DNA of 64,000 bases from contig CP053171.1 in the NCBI GenBank assembly GCA_014607495.2, positions 1,240,001 to 1,304,000 on the forward strand, in the 5' to 3' direction. This document shows, piece after piece, positions 45,287-56,124 of the stretch. The DNA is from Carposina sasakii (Eukaryota; Arthropoda; Insecta; Lepidoptera; Carposinidae). How positions within the stretch are numbered: the first letter of the stretch is position 1; every line of letters starts with the position of its first letter. The notes under the pieces were generated by a model. The model was not told where the DNA came from, made no database searches, and worked only from the letters and a program-made list of their open reading frames with translations. The position numbers and the translations under genes were made by a program.

Positions 45287-45944
45287 AGGCATGTTGAAAC
45301 ATATTGTAATAAAAAATTAACCAAAGTTTTTTTATAGAATGTAGATTTTTGCCACTGCTGGGCGAAGGCCTGCCCACTCTTAGACTTCACTATTGATTTG
45401 ACCGTGGGCCCATAACGCTAGCTGGTCCAATGCGGTTTGGTAGGTTTCGTTTGTTGTTATTTATTTAGTTGATTTTTTCATAATAATTTAGCTTTTATTA
45501 CTAACGTAAAATACCTACCAGCCTTATATTAATTTACGAAAACTTTTCTGTATTATATTTAAAGTATTAAAAAGAAATTCGATATTGACGGAATACCTGT
45601 ATTGGAATTTTATTGGTATATTAATTATTTTTATCCCTGTTTATTAAAATTGAAAATAAAGCTTTTTTAGCCTTTGATTTTCCTAGGCAATAAATTATGT
45701 GGGCGTCCAACGTAGGTTTTACAAGGTCTAACTTTTTATCACTATAGGTACATAGGTAATTTTTGAAAATTTATTTTTGTTGATTTTACAATCTGAAACG
45801 CTTGAAATAAACTAAGAATACTAAATAACTAATAACCTACGAACTTAAATTATTTGAAATAGTACTAAACCTACGTAAAAAAAAAACAGCTACAGAATAA
45901 AATGAAATTTACAAATAGAAAACTCCTTGCAAGTCCTCCACCGC

Positions 45945-46405
45945 TGGCAATATGCCCAAAAGGCTGGCAGCATTGCCCCGCTGGTTAGCGAGGCTTACTC
46001 GCTGGCCAAAAAATGAACCAGCTCTCTAGTCATGAGATGCCTCAACCAAACTTTTCGATATATCCTTAAAAAGGTTGTGGGCTCCTGGATCCCATGGCCC
46101 TATGGTTTCAACCTCAAACCGCCCAAATAGGTAGTCACCACTGAGGTTTGCGTATTTGCGTCGTTTGAGGTTTTCAGCCGTATTGGCCGCAGAGCCAATA
46201 CGGCTGAATTACGGGACGCTGCTAAGGTGTCAACGCAGGTTGCGTCCCACACCAGAGAGCGCCCCATCTTCCAAGGCACGAGGATCATGCCGTCGTCTCT
46301 TGCCATCGTCGCGCACCAGGCCAACAGGTTCTAGTACTGATAGTGCCCCGGCGGTGGAAAGAGCCCGGCGGATGACGTCATTTAAATTGGCGTGGCAGGG
46401 TATGC
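45945..46405 (-). pseudogene. Retroelement reverse transcriptase C-terminus (broken)
   Basis: Minus strand: a frame beginning [18 protein letters not shown] shifts into [19 protein letters not shown], then after an insertion continues as a FEVETIGPWDPGAHNLF-like segment and ends with QRGNAASLLGILP. This motif order ([17 protein letters not shown], then FVPF.VET.GPWG, then QRGNAAS) is the C-terminal end of a widespread invertebrate retroelement RT. At least two frameshifts and an in-frame stop before RAGSFFGQR show it is dead. The clade is not named with confidence. Confidence 0.65.
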
Positions 46406-46561
46406 GGCCAACGCATATAAATCATAGAGGTCTTTCCATCAATATTGGGAAAATCATACTTTATTAAAATTTAAACTTACCATTCCTGTTCTATGTGAGG
46501 GAAATTCTTTGTTAAGTGTTCTGCCGAACTCCAAATGTACTTACATTCCAACTTTTAGATA

Positions 46562-46562
<1 letters not shown>

Positions 46563-46596
<34 letters not shown>
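46563..46596. repeat. (CA)n microsatellite
   Basis: About 17 uninterrupted CA units. Confidence 0.95.
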
Positions 46597-46598
<2 letters not shown>

Positions 46599-46858
46599 TA
46601 TTATTTCATACAGTAAACTTTAATTCCAAATTAGCTGTTGCCCGCTGTTCGTCCGCGTAGACTATAACATGCCCATATCCTTCTTTGTACTCCAAACTAC
46701 ATGTATGCGAAATTTCAAGATGATTGCTTGAGTAAATTGCTTGAAGAGGTAAGAAGCAAACTATCGCTTATTGCGTGGAAGGGGTATAAAAATAATTTAC
46801 TACCTATTCTCAGACCTACCAAATGTACATACAAATTAAATTTTATAAAAATCCGTTA

Positions 46859-47080
46859 AAGCTTCGAGCACACCGGATGCGTATGCGTTCACGTAAGCCT
46901 AGACGTATACGTACCTCTGAGTTGTAATGTATGAAACTATATAGGCACGGGCAGACCGGATGCGTATGCGTAAACGTAAGCATAGACGTCAAGCGGTGAC
47001 AGTTCCATACATTACAACTCAGGGGTAACATGTACGTCTACGCTTACTTGCACGCATACGCATCCGATGTGCTCGAGGAT
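46859..47080. mobile_element. CpG/ACGT-rich palindromic MITE (family H, copy 2)
   Basis: Same structure as at 35.2 kb. TTAAA directly flanks both ends. Confidence 0.7.
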
Positions 47081-47137
47081 TAAACCGTTTCGTTTGGGTG
47101 AGTTTTATAACAAACACCGCGATACGAGAATTTTATT

Positions 47138-47512
47138 TATTATAAAATTATTAATAAAGAAATGGAAAAAATTCCTCACCCGGGTGGGAATCGAACCCAC
47201 GACCTCTGCATTCCGTGCCAGCGCTCTTACCACCGGGTCAATTACTCGGATGACGAATTTTACCATCTCTTTTTGAAACTACATTATTGGAAACGTTATT
47301 TTTCATCCCGACAGCTATACACTAGCCAAATCTCGGTAAACAAAGCTGAATCCCTCAGCACCGTTTTAATGATGAAACGATCAACCATATCCTAACGGAT
47401 TATATTATGGAGAAGTGTTTTTATCTTAGTCAAGATATCATATATTATAAAATTATTAATAAAGAAATGGAAAAAATTCCTCACCCGGGTGGGAATCGAA
47501 CCCACGACCTCT
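47138..47512 (-). mobile_element. tRNA-like repeat (family G, copy 4) between 70-bp direct repeats
   Basis: tRNA-like part 47177-47239 (about nine bases short). The tail-plus-T-arm segment 47138-47207 is repeated exactly at 47443-47512, so the unit is bracketed by 70-bp identical direct repeats with a period of 305. Confidence 0.65.
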
Positions 47513-47723
47513 TATTCTTATATTAATTAGATATTATCTTTTATTTATTAGATTTGGGATAACCGGATATCACGCTGAAAGCGTGCAATACTCGTATTTG
47601 TCTAAGGTTTGGTGACTTTTTCCATATCTCCTGTCCAACTGTCAAGCTGAGCGAGCATATTGATGGGAAGCGATATTTCCTATTGCCTAGAAGTTTATAG
47701 GACTCTCCACAATGTTAGGTATT

Positions 47724-48072
47724 ATACAGAGTGTTTTTTCATTGCCACCCTTAAGGAAGGGTAGGTGTTCTATACATCAAATAAAGTAAGTCTATGTCAA
47801 ATTTTTTTTTTTTTTTTTAATTACTTGATCGGGCAAAATTTATAGTGTCCAGTGTTTATGCTTGTTTTTTCATAGACAAATATCAATTATTTCTCGTGAA
47901 AAAATCTTGCTACACGCGTCAATGTACATTTATGCAGAAAAACGCAACTTTGGACCCTAATATTTTGGAAACCAGACACTTCCCAGGTATGCTTCTATGA
48001 AGAAAAATTATCATGATGATGAGGAGATTCCGTAGTTTTCGGGAACGTTGACAACCAAAAATCACCCTGTAT
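47724..48072 (-). mobile_element. Family M element, inverted copy
   Basis: From TACAGAGTGTTTTTTCATTG to AAAATCACCCTGTAT-like end. Shares ATAGTGTCCAGTGTTTATGC and TTCGGGAACGTTGACAACC with the inverse of the 20.5 kb copy. Contains a T17 run (47802-47818). Confidence 0.6.
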
Positions 48073-48155
48073 TTTAACGTGATATAAAGGATAATGACAG
48101 GTTAAAGTTGGCTTTTCAGCACAGTGTGTGTTATTCTTCGTTGTTACGGACGCGT

Positions 48156-48282
48156 GCGGTCACCAACCCGCCTGCCCAGCGTGGTGACTATGGGCAAATA
48201 CCCCCCATGGCAGTCTTGTGGCGTGCCCTGGGGGAGGCCTACGTCCAGCAGTGGACTGCAATAGGCTGAAGAAGAAGAAGAA
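48156..48282 (+). mobile_element. 5'-truncated family B SINE with 30-bp target-site duplication
   Basis: Starts at GCGGTCACCAACCCGCC and ends in a GAAGAAGAAG run. It is bracketed by a perfect 30-bp direct repeat at 48126-48155 and 48283-48312, so the insertion is recent. Confidence 0.8.
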
Positions 48283-48490
48283 GTGTGTTATTCTTCGTTG
48301 TTACGGACGCGTCTTATATCCACGTATCATATTCATTGATCCATGATGTTAATGAATTTTATTGGTAGATATTAAAGCCATGCATAGAAATAATACTGGA
48401 AAGACAACATTAGTATGCTAGTCAAGGTTATAAAGTTCTCTATTTTTTTTTTCATAGATGACTAGTCAAACAGTTGATCGCCATCGTTAA

Positions 48491-48697
48491 AGGCTCGAGC
48501 GCACCGGATGCGTGTGCGTGCACGTAAGGGTTGACGTACACGTACCTCTGAGTTGTAATGTATTGAACTGTATAGGCACGGGCAGACCGGATGCGTATGC
48601 GTAGACGTAAGCGTAGACGTCAAGCGGTGACAGTTCTATACATTAAACTCAGAGTCTACGCTTACGTGCACGCATACGCATCCGGTGTGCTCGAGCC
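48491..48697. mobile_element. CpG/ACGT-rich palindromic MITE (family H, copy 3) at a TTAA site
   Basis: AGGCTCGAGCGCACCGGATG start and CCGGTGTGCTCGAGCC end, with TTAA at 48487-48490 and 48698-48701. It interrupts a repeat whose intact version at about 1392-1508 has one TTAA (1443-1446) at the same point. Fits piggyBac-type insertion. Confidence 0.75.
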
Positions 48698-48779
48698 TTA
48701 AACAAGATGCGGCCTAAGGTGATACATGGTACAAATACCACTCGGGTGAAGATTTTTTCATTTTTTGAAACATATTTAT

Positions 48780-49085
48780 AACTAATGGACGCCCGCAACT
48801 CCGTCCACGTGGACTACAGAAAAAACAAATGTCGAAATTATCCGGGATAAAAACATTTTCCCGGGATAAAAAGTAGCCTATATATTAAGTGGGACCTGTC
48901 ACAATATATTCCTGAAAACTACATCGGAATCGGCTTAGCCGTTTCTGAGATTAGCGTGCACCAACGCACAGACAAACAGACAAACCGACAAACAGACAAA
49001 AATTCCAAAAATCATTGTATTGGGTTCTATTGCGTTGATAAAGGTCTCCTATAATATTTTTTTCTCATATACCTTCCATGTACAG
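48780..49085 (+). repeat. Family E repeat
   Basis: TAATGGACGCCCGCAACTCC start, the same middle and CAGACAAACAGACAAACC run as at 43.8 kb. Confidence 0.6.
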
Positions 49086-49380
49086 ACAGCGATCCGTCAA
49101 ATTTTTATTATATGTATGGTATGTACATGTTTGCCTAGAAAGTGCCTATTCACTCTAGCTTTAAAGGACCAAATATCGTAAAATTAAGATGTAACTAAGC
49201 AATAACTGACTCTTTTAGAGTCATAGAATTATACATGTATTGTAAGAATAAATTTCTTTTGCATTATTAATATTAGTTGGGATTAAGTCTTCAGGCCTAC
49301 TACAATTAGGTACTACAAACAATCGAAATAGATTTGTAAAATACTACTAAAAGCGATATTTTCTCATTCCATTGCATACA

Positions 49381-49860
49381 TACAGGGTGTTTGTGACAGC
49401 CAGGCAAATATTGATACCATGACTTCATTTTTCAGACCATGATTCTGATGAGGAAAACACTGAAAATTTTCGCAGGAAAATTCCAAAATTTTACGATTCG
49501 TTTTCATATTTTAAGGAAAATAATAGTTTAGTTCGTTTAATCAGGCCCTAGATAATGACTTTGAGATAAAATTTTAACCAAAAGATGATTTAAAAAAAGT
49601 TGGCCCCGAAAAAGTTAAAATGACTTATCAACCCTAATGGAGATTCGAGTCACAAGTGATCCAAAAAACAGCCATGTCTCCAACCAATAAGCCCATTTAA
49701 TTAGTCAAAGGATCGCCCGATACAATTTGCGCAGAGAGCAAAGATTATTGATAATCAAATAGAAACTTTCCTGCGAGTAATAACACTGTCATATAACTCA
49801 ACACAATGATACTTGTTCAGCATTTTAGTATTTGCCTGGCTGTTACCCACACCCTGTATA
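49381..49860 (+). mobile_element. Non-autonomous DNA element (family N), full length
   Basis: About 480 bases with terminal inverted repeats: TACAGGGTGTTTGTGACAGC at the left and GCTGTTACCCACACCCTGTA at the right, each followed inward by CAGGCAAATA or its inverse. No transposase ORF. TA-rich flanks allow a TA duplication. Confidence 0.7.
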
Positions 49861-50138
49861 TACGCTTTGGCTTTCCCTAGTGCTTGCATAACTCGGTGCC
49901 TTGTTTGCTCTCCCCTCCACTATGTTGGGATAGCAATCTTTCTCTTTATTTGAACTGGAATGTTTATTTTAAAAAATCTATACACAGCCTCGTAGGTGGT
50001 ACTCGTACTATGCCCCATTTCAGGATAATAAATAACACGGTATTAATTTATTTAGAAATTGGAAAAATGTTAATAGTCAACAAACATTACCGTGTCTCTT
50101 GATTTTAACATCAAACAGTATGATGAATAAATATTGAT

Positions 50139-50404
50139 ATACAGGATGTAACAGAAAGGGTATGTTAAGCGAAAAGCTGTATAAATAGCCCACTATAGAG
50201 AACCTATTTCCAAAATTTGAAACTCGAAATCACATTTTTATTTTTCAAGATTGTATGAAAATTCATGAGATATTTAAAAATTCTCCATACTATCGGGAAA
50301 AATAAACATGTGATTTCGGATCTCAAATTTTGTGGATAGGTTCTCTATAGTGGGCTATTTACAAAGCTTTTCGCTTAACATACCCTTTTTGTTACACCCT
50401 GTAT
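50139..50404. mobile_element. Palindromic MITE (family D)
   Basis: ATACAGGATGTAACAGAAAG start and TTTTGTTACACCCTGTAT end, with AAGCGAAAAGCT inside both. Full length. Confidence 0.75.
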
Positions 50405-50439
50405 AATCTGTTTGGAAGTTTAACAGACATCCATTAATG

Positions 50440-50626
50440 ATTAATTAGGATTTCCGGGAGGTGGGCGCCTCCCGTGTCGACAACATAGTCCAAAATACAA
50501 ACTGCGGTCACCAACCCGCCTGCCCAGCGTGGTGACTATGGGCAAACAACCCCCATGGCAGTCTTGTGGCTTGCCCTGGGGGAGGCCGACGTCCAACAGT
50601 GGACTGCATTAGACTGATGATAATGA
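50440..50626 (+). mobile_element. 5'-truncated family B SINE
   Basis: From GATTTCCGGGAGGTGGGC-like sequence to CATTAGACTGATGATAATGA. Lacks the first 80 or so bases of the family. Confidence 0.6.
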
Positions 50627-50629
50627 TTT

Positions 50630-51228
50630 AAGACCGTTCAAAGCTACTTCTTATCTAGCACTAAGAGATTTTTATTTATAACTCAAAATTAGAAAAATAA
50701 CTAAAGACTATTTACTTTATTATAATTTTATAGTTTGGAATGTAATATAATTTATATACTACGTATTATAAAAAAAAAATAGAATTTAAATATTTTAAAG
50801 GAAACAACAAATTAGTATGATAACGACGTTAAGTAAGTAAAGTTAATAAAAGTAAAAATTGTTTATTTCCAAAAATACATTTGACAATATTTCGTATCTA
50901 CTGCGAATCCTGCACTAAGAGAGTGAAGGAATAACGCCATAACGGAAATTAAACGGAAAATATTAGGTACGCCTTTCTATTGAGAAAATATCTGTGATTT
51001 TTAGCAAAATATCATGAAAGTGAAGATGTCAATTTACTCTATTTATCTTAAGACTAAAAGCATCCATTACCATAACTGAGGACCCAAAAACATTACCTTA
51101 AGTAAACCTAACGCTTGAGACCCTAAAATATTCGGCCCCAAATTCTTCGTTAAGGACCCGAGGACTTTAGAGTAACTATCCAAAATGATACCCAATATAC
51201 CCTAGAGCTCTAAAGTACAACTAAGTAT
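50630..51228. other. No gene recognized
   Basis: AT-rich, apparently unique, between a family B SINE and a foldback. Confidence 0.45.
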
Positions 51229-51379
51229 CGTCGATGAAGTGACAATACCTCCTAACTAAAAAATTTTAACAAATGGACTTTTTAATGCAATATATCTAAA
51301 ATTCAATAATAGGTATATTGCATTATTAAGCCGATTTGTTAAAAAATGTTAGTTAGGAGGTATTATCACTTCATCGACG
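51229..51379. repeat. Foldback of 67-bp arms
   Basis: 51229-51295 and 51313-51379 are inverse copies with several mismatches (CGTCGATGAAGTGA and inverse at the outer ends), with a 17-base loop. Possibly a small MITE. Confidence 0.6.
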
Positions 51380-51629
51380 GTATATTCATTTGAATCAAAA
51401 TCGGAAAGCAATTCCGTGACATATTTCTAAGGAAACTTTCACGACTCGTAAATCAAAATTAGTTTTAGGTGTTTTTATAACTGACTAGCTGTTGCCCGCG
51501 GCTTGTTCCGCGTGGACTACAAGGAACAAATAGTCTATGTACTTCTCCGTGCTCCCAATTATTATGTACACTACCTATGTACAATTGTTTATTCCAAAAA
51601 AGCGTGAAGATGTAACTAATAACCATCTA

Positions 51630-51905
51630 TCTATCTATACATATAATAAAAATGTAATGGATCGCTGCCTGTACCTGGAAGATATATGAGAAAAAATATT
51701 ATAGGAGACCTTTATCAACGCAATACTCGTAGTAGCCAAAGTAATGATTTTTGGAATTTTTGCCTGTTTGTCTGTACGTTTGTGCATGCTAATCTCAGAA
51801 ACGGCTGAACCGCTACCTACTTTTTTACTGGGAAAATGTTTTCATCCCGGATAATTTCGACATTTTGTTTTTTCTGTAGTCCACGGAGTCGCGGGCGTCC
51901 ACTGG
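51630..51905 (-). repeat. Family E repeat, minus strand
   Basis: Inverse of the 43.8 kb copy, ending GGAGTCGCGGGCGTCCACTG. A second, degraded start (CTAGCTGTTGCCCGCGGCTT) lies at 51485. Confidence 0.55.
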
Positions 51906-52347
51906 TACAAAATAAACACAAACAAAAAAGATCATGTCGAGGGCAACAGCTAGTTCTTATAAAAACTTCACACAATTTACAGCAGATTTCAAAAGAGAAA
52001 GAGCTCCTTGTCAATCTGACTCCATCATGCTTAACGTGGATTTTCTTCCCGCTCCTACAGATCTACTCCATTTTTTGAAACACATGTAGGTTGTATGTTC
52101 AAAAGAGGAGAATATCAAAAGTATAAGCGGTTTCTTTGAAAAGTGTAGCAATTACCGCTAGGCCTATAGGTAGGTAGTTAAAAATAATCAGGGCTAGGGA
52201 GCTAGACGTAAATAAATATCACATTCTCGACGCTAACGAGACCTCTTGCCTGTTAAGTGTGCTCGCTGGAATTACCTTAATCCGGCCTGACCCTGGAGGA
52301 AAAACAACGAGGATATAATAAATATTCATACACTTCACAACACATTA

Positions 52348-52531
52348 ACTTAGTCCCACACTAAGATCCATAAGGTCTTGTGTCGTGAGTACTAAGCATC
52401 AGTATATAAATACATAGATAAGTATAGAAACATCCATGACTCTGAAACAAACATCGATATTCGTTTTCTCCTACCGCGATTCGAAACCAGGATGGCGTCA
52501 CAGGCACTATCAACTACACTAATCGGCCGTC
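52348..52531 (-). mobile_element. tRNA-derived SINE (family J, copy 2, decayed)
   Basis: Same layout as 41.5 kb with deletions in the tRNA-like head. Confidence 0.55.
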
Positions 52532-52697
52532 AATAATCCTTAAGTGTAGACCTGTTATTAGCTTTATGTATCTACAATTTTAACTATAGTTATAAATAGC
52601 TGTTGGTCTTCCTGAAGTTGAAAAATAAATTAAAATCTAATATAGCGTAAGCAGCGCCGTGTGAATCAAGGTTATAGGTTATAGGCAGAAGACCAAA

Positions 52698-52935
52698 GTG
52701 ACAGACAAAGTCTCGAAATGTAGCAGACTGAAGTGGCAGTGGGCAGGCCACATCTGTCGTAGAACCGATGGACGGTGGGGTAAACGGGTTCTCGAATTGA
52801 GACCGCGCCTCGGCAAGCGTAGCGTTGGGCGCCCTCCGGCCAGATGGACCAATGACTTGAAGAGGACGGCTGGTAGTGACTGGATGGGGGAAAAAAAACG
52901 GGAAATCGAGCCATGTGGTGTGCTCTGCAGTAGAC
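52698..52935 (+). pseudogene. RTE-type LINE reverse transcriptase C-terminal fragment
   Basis: Open for 83 codons with the signature LKWQWAGHICRRTDGRW, then GRPPARWTNDL and GSDWM, the conserved C-terminal end of RTE-clade RT. An A-run insertion after GSDWM shifts the frame, and the usual GEAYVQQW end and GAT tail are missing. Clearly a dead fragment, with no catalytic part. Confidence 0.75.
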
Positions 52936-52939
52936 TGCA

Positions 52940-53980
52940 GTGTATTTAAAATGTGCTATTAACAAACGTTGTCAGCACATCTCCGACTACATCTTTCTTC
53001 ATAGCTTATACCCTAATCAATTTCTTAAGAAGAAAATTGGATGCCTTTTACCTTACGAGAGGGGATGATCTTTAAAAGGGTGTGGTTTGATATGATTTAA
53101 GACTCGCCATGTACAATTTACGAGGGTTTTGGTGTAGGAAGTTCCGGTTATGTATTGAAGGGATCTTTTGGAGTTATTTATTTATTTTAGGTGATTGCTT
53201 ATGTAAGTTTATTGCTAAATAAAAATCAATATTTTTGGGAATGCTAATGGAATTGACAAAGTCAATCTCACAAGCTCTTCCATTTTGCTGTAGTTATATA
53301 GCACTGCCTGTTGAAACTGTCTCCTATACTTTGTCTCTATCACTTTTAAACCTAGGTATAGGTATATGAGCGAATAGGTATAGGTATATTCTATCTAGAC
53401 TCAGTTAAATATGAAGTGAAATAAGTAATAAAAAATCACCTTGGTACGTATTTTTCTGAAAAAAATATGATATGTATTTTCCCGTAGCAGTTACATAGGT
53501 CGAAGTCGCTGATTCTCACAAATAATGTAATATTCACTTACACGAAAGAAATGAAAAAATATATAAATAAAATTTATCAACCATTGGTTGATGTCATGAA
53601 TTGAATCGACAAACATAATCTACGTGACGAGATTTGGTGGTACTTTTTGATTTTCATTCGGAAATACTGATTTTTGTTATCAAAGTGGCGCTACGACCTG
53701 TTTTTAGTTGTTTGATTTGTAATATCATTTAATGGAGGCCAAAATTAGGATGAGTCATTTGTCCCACTTATTAATTACATTTAATGTTGGTACTATAAAT
53801 AGAAAGAGCAGTGTATAAAGACATCAAAAAGGCAAAGGAATATTTGGTATCATTCATTGAATTCAATTAAATTTTGCGATATGGCGTCTCTTTCTTACTT
53901 TCACATTTGGTATCATGTTAAGTAAGAAATTTAAGTTGAAAAAATTCATTACGCATTGAATAATTTTATCAAAACCAGTT
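52940..53980. other. No gene recognized
   Basis: AT-rich, apparently unique; no repeat or family-like ORF seen. Confidence 0.45.
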
Positions 53981-53982
53981 TA

Positions 53983-54405
53983 TTCACTATGGGTGCGCCC
54001 ACCACCGGGCCCTACACCCTCCACTGACCCTCGGATCTGATAACTCATAATTGCGATAACAGGCACTTGCACTAACTACAATCGCCATGAGAAACTGGGT
54101 TTTAGAGGTTCATAATAATTAATGGTTTACTAATTTCTATAATCCTGAGGATGCCACGGTTGTTGGCGAAACATATGTATATTATTTATCTAGTTTTTGA
54201 TTTCGGAATAGTGCAATATATCGTCTTGCATGCTAGGTGCTCGGGTCTGGTTTCTCATGGCGATTGTAGTTAGTGCAAGTGCCTGTTGTCGCAATTATGA
54301 GTTATCAGATCCGAGGGTCAGTGGAGGGTGTAGGGCCCGGTGGTGGGCGCATCCATAGTGAATGTTTGAACTTCCGAATTGTAACGCCTAATACAATTTC
54401 ATTTA
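53983..54405 (+). repeat. Snap-back repeat with decayed hammerhead-like core (copy 6)
   Basis: Left arm 53983-54095 is the inverse of 54250-54362 (113 bases each). Between them lie the same GGTTTTAGAGGTTCATAATA segment and hammerhead-like stretch as in copy 5. The conserved tail runs to about 54405. The ribozyme-like part (54139-54185) has T instead of G at the first base after the predicted cleavage site, breaking the 1.1-2.1 pair. Confidence 0.55.
54139..54185 (+). ncRNA. Hammerhead-like fold, decayed copy
   Basis: Same core CTGAGGA (54145-54151), GCCA/TGGC stem and GAAAC as the 44.4 kb copy. The base after the GTA triplet is T, so stem I loses its closing G-C pair. Probably inactive. Confidence 0.45.
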
Positions 54406-54409
54406 TAAA

Positions 54410-55390
54410 ACCAGTTTAGTCGTTCGTAGAATAACGCGAAATACGTTCACAAATAAAATTGTATAATGCAAGTTGGTAGGAATAGGAATATAAAATTCAC
54501 GTCTACATTTTTTTTATTACGTACTCGAAGTTTAAAGTCAGTGAAGGTCATAAATATAATAAAATAAATTTTGTCTATCATCAAAATGCTAATGTCACAA
54601 AGTTGAAAAGTAACAAAATGATCAGCGAAACGCTTTCGAAGTCGAAAATAAGTAACAAATTAAGTCACTCCCTTCCATTCAAGCCACTCCTCGTTATAAA
54701 GAACATAACTTTACCTCAAAGCATTACAAGTATCATTTCTACACGCGATTAGGAGATTTCCTGAACCGTGGAGACCACAAAGAAAATAATAAATGGTTAC
54801 GCTATTTCTTTTGGGGGATTTTTTTCTGTTAAAACGCAGATGTAGTATTTTTACTGGAAGCGGCATGGGAAATGTTACTGGATACCAACCGCTTTACTTT
54901 AAAAACACAAAGTAACTAACTGTTAATAGTAGGAACGTAATATTTGGACCTTGGCTTCATTTTGTAATACAAAATTTTGTGTTACAAAATACGTCACAAA
55001 ATGAAGTTTTGAAAAATTGTACTACTAAAATGGTAAAATAGGTGTTTAAAGGTTTGTACGGGATTTTTTTCCGAAAATTTGGAATTAATTCATTTAGCTG
55101 TTTCAGCATCTTACAAAATTATGTGGGTGGGTAGTAAAGGAGGTAGCAAATTTCACGCGGAGAAAGTCGTAAATATACATTAAACATTTTCATAAATAAG
55201 TGACTGACAGCCCAAACTGTTGAAGGTACCTATAGAAACTTGTAGGGTGTGTCTTTTGTATGAAGTAGGCATTCGATGAAAAAATGGGCACAGCCTACTT
55301 TAAAACATGAATTATATTATCTGAATCATATTTCCGAATAATCGCATTAGGTATAATTTTATTGGTAATAAATAATTTATTCTGGTTTTA
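54410..55390. other. No gene recognized
   Basis: AT-rich, apparently unique, up to the AACCGACTTC MITE. Confidence 0.45.
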
Positions 55391-55742
55391 AACCGACTTC
55401 AAAAAAAAGGAGGAGGTTCTCATCATCATCATCATCATATTTTTTTTAGGTATGTTCACCGATATTTCCGTCAATTATAGACGGATTAAAAAAAAAAATT
55501 TGTTGGATAGAGTTCACTTCAATTTTAGTGTCGGTCAGTTTTCTTAATTACATTTATTTGTTTGGCTGGTACCGACTCAAAAAATTAGTGATAATTATAA
55601 ATATTTAAATAGTTAAAGATGACTTTGTTAAAGTATTAGGTATTAAGTAAATATTTAAATAATTTTAGATATTTAATATGTATTAAGTAGATAAATTAGT
55701 TACGTTATTTATCGCTTTTTAGTTAAAGTTTGAAGTCGGTTA
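55391..55742. mobile_element. MITE with AACCGACTTCAAA ends
   Basis: AACCGACTTCAAA at the left and TTTGAAGTCGGTT at the right, a perfect 13-bp inverted repeat around an AT-rich interior with AGGAGGAGGTTCTCATC. A common lepidopteran type. Confidence 0.65.
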
Positions 55743-55931
55743 AATATTTTTTTTTAGTCATATTTTATTTGCCTGGCATCTATTTTCCTCATAAGTTTTC
55801 GCAGAATTTTACATTTTTTATTACATAATCCTCAATAATTTTCCAGGTTAATTATGTAAAATAGAAGTGAATATAATAATACAACCGACTAAGAACATCA
55901 CTCTTCCGAGAAACGTAATACCAACAATGTG

Positions 55932-56122
55932 TGCAGTAGGTAGTGACCCTGCCTGCGACGCCATAGGTCCTGGGTCCGAATCCCGGTAGGTGCAAACGTT
56001 GATATGATGAATATCGATGTTTGTTTCCGAGTCATGAATGTTTCTATACTTATCTATGTATTTATATACCGTTGCTTCGTAACAACGACACAAGACCTTA
56101 GGGATCTTAATGTGGTAGGTCA
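55932..56122 (+). mobile_element. tRNA-derived SINE (family J, copy 3)
   Basis: Plus strand, from GTAGTGACCCTGCCTGCGAC through GGGTCCGAATCCCGGTAGG to CTTAGGGATCTTAATGTGG. Confidence 0.6.
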
Positions 56123-56124
56123 AT

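Noticed and set aside
46156..46467. 103-codon plus-strand ORF, arginine/serine rich
   Set aside because: Antisense to the decayed RT C-terminus on the minus strand; its length comes from the higher GC there.
47138..47512. CRISPR-like direct repeats
   Set aside because: Only two repeats, 70 bases each, around a known repeat unit in an animal genome; no array.
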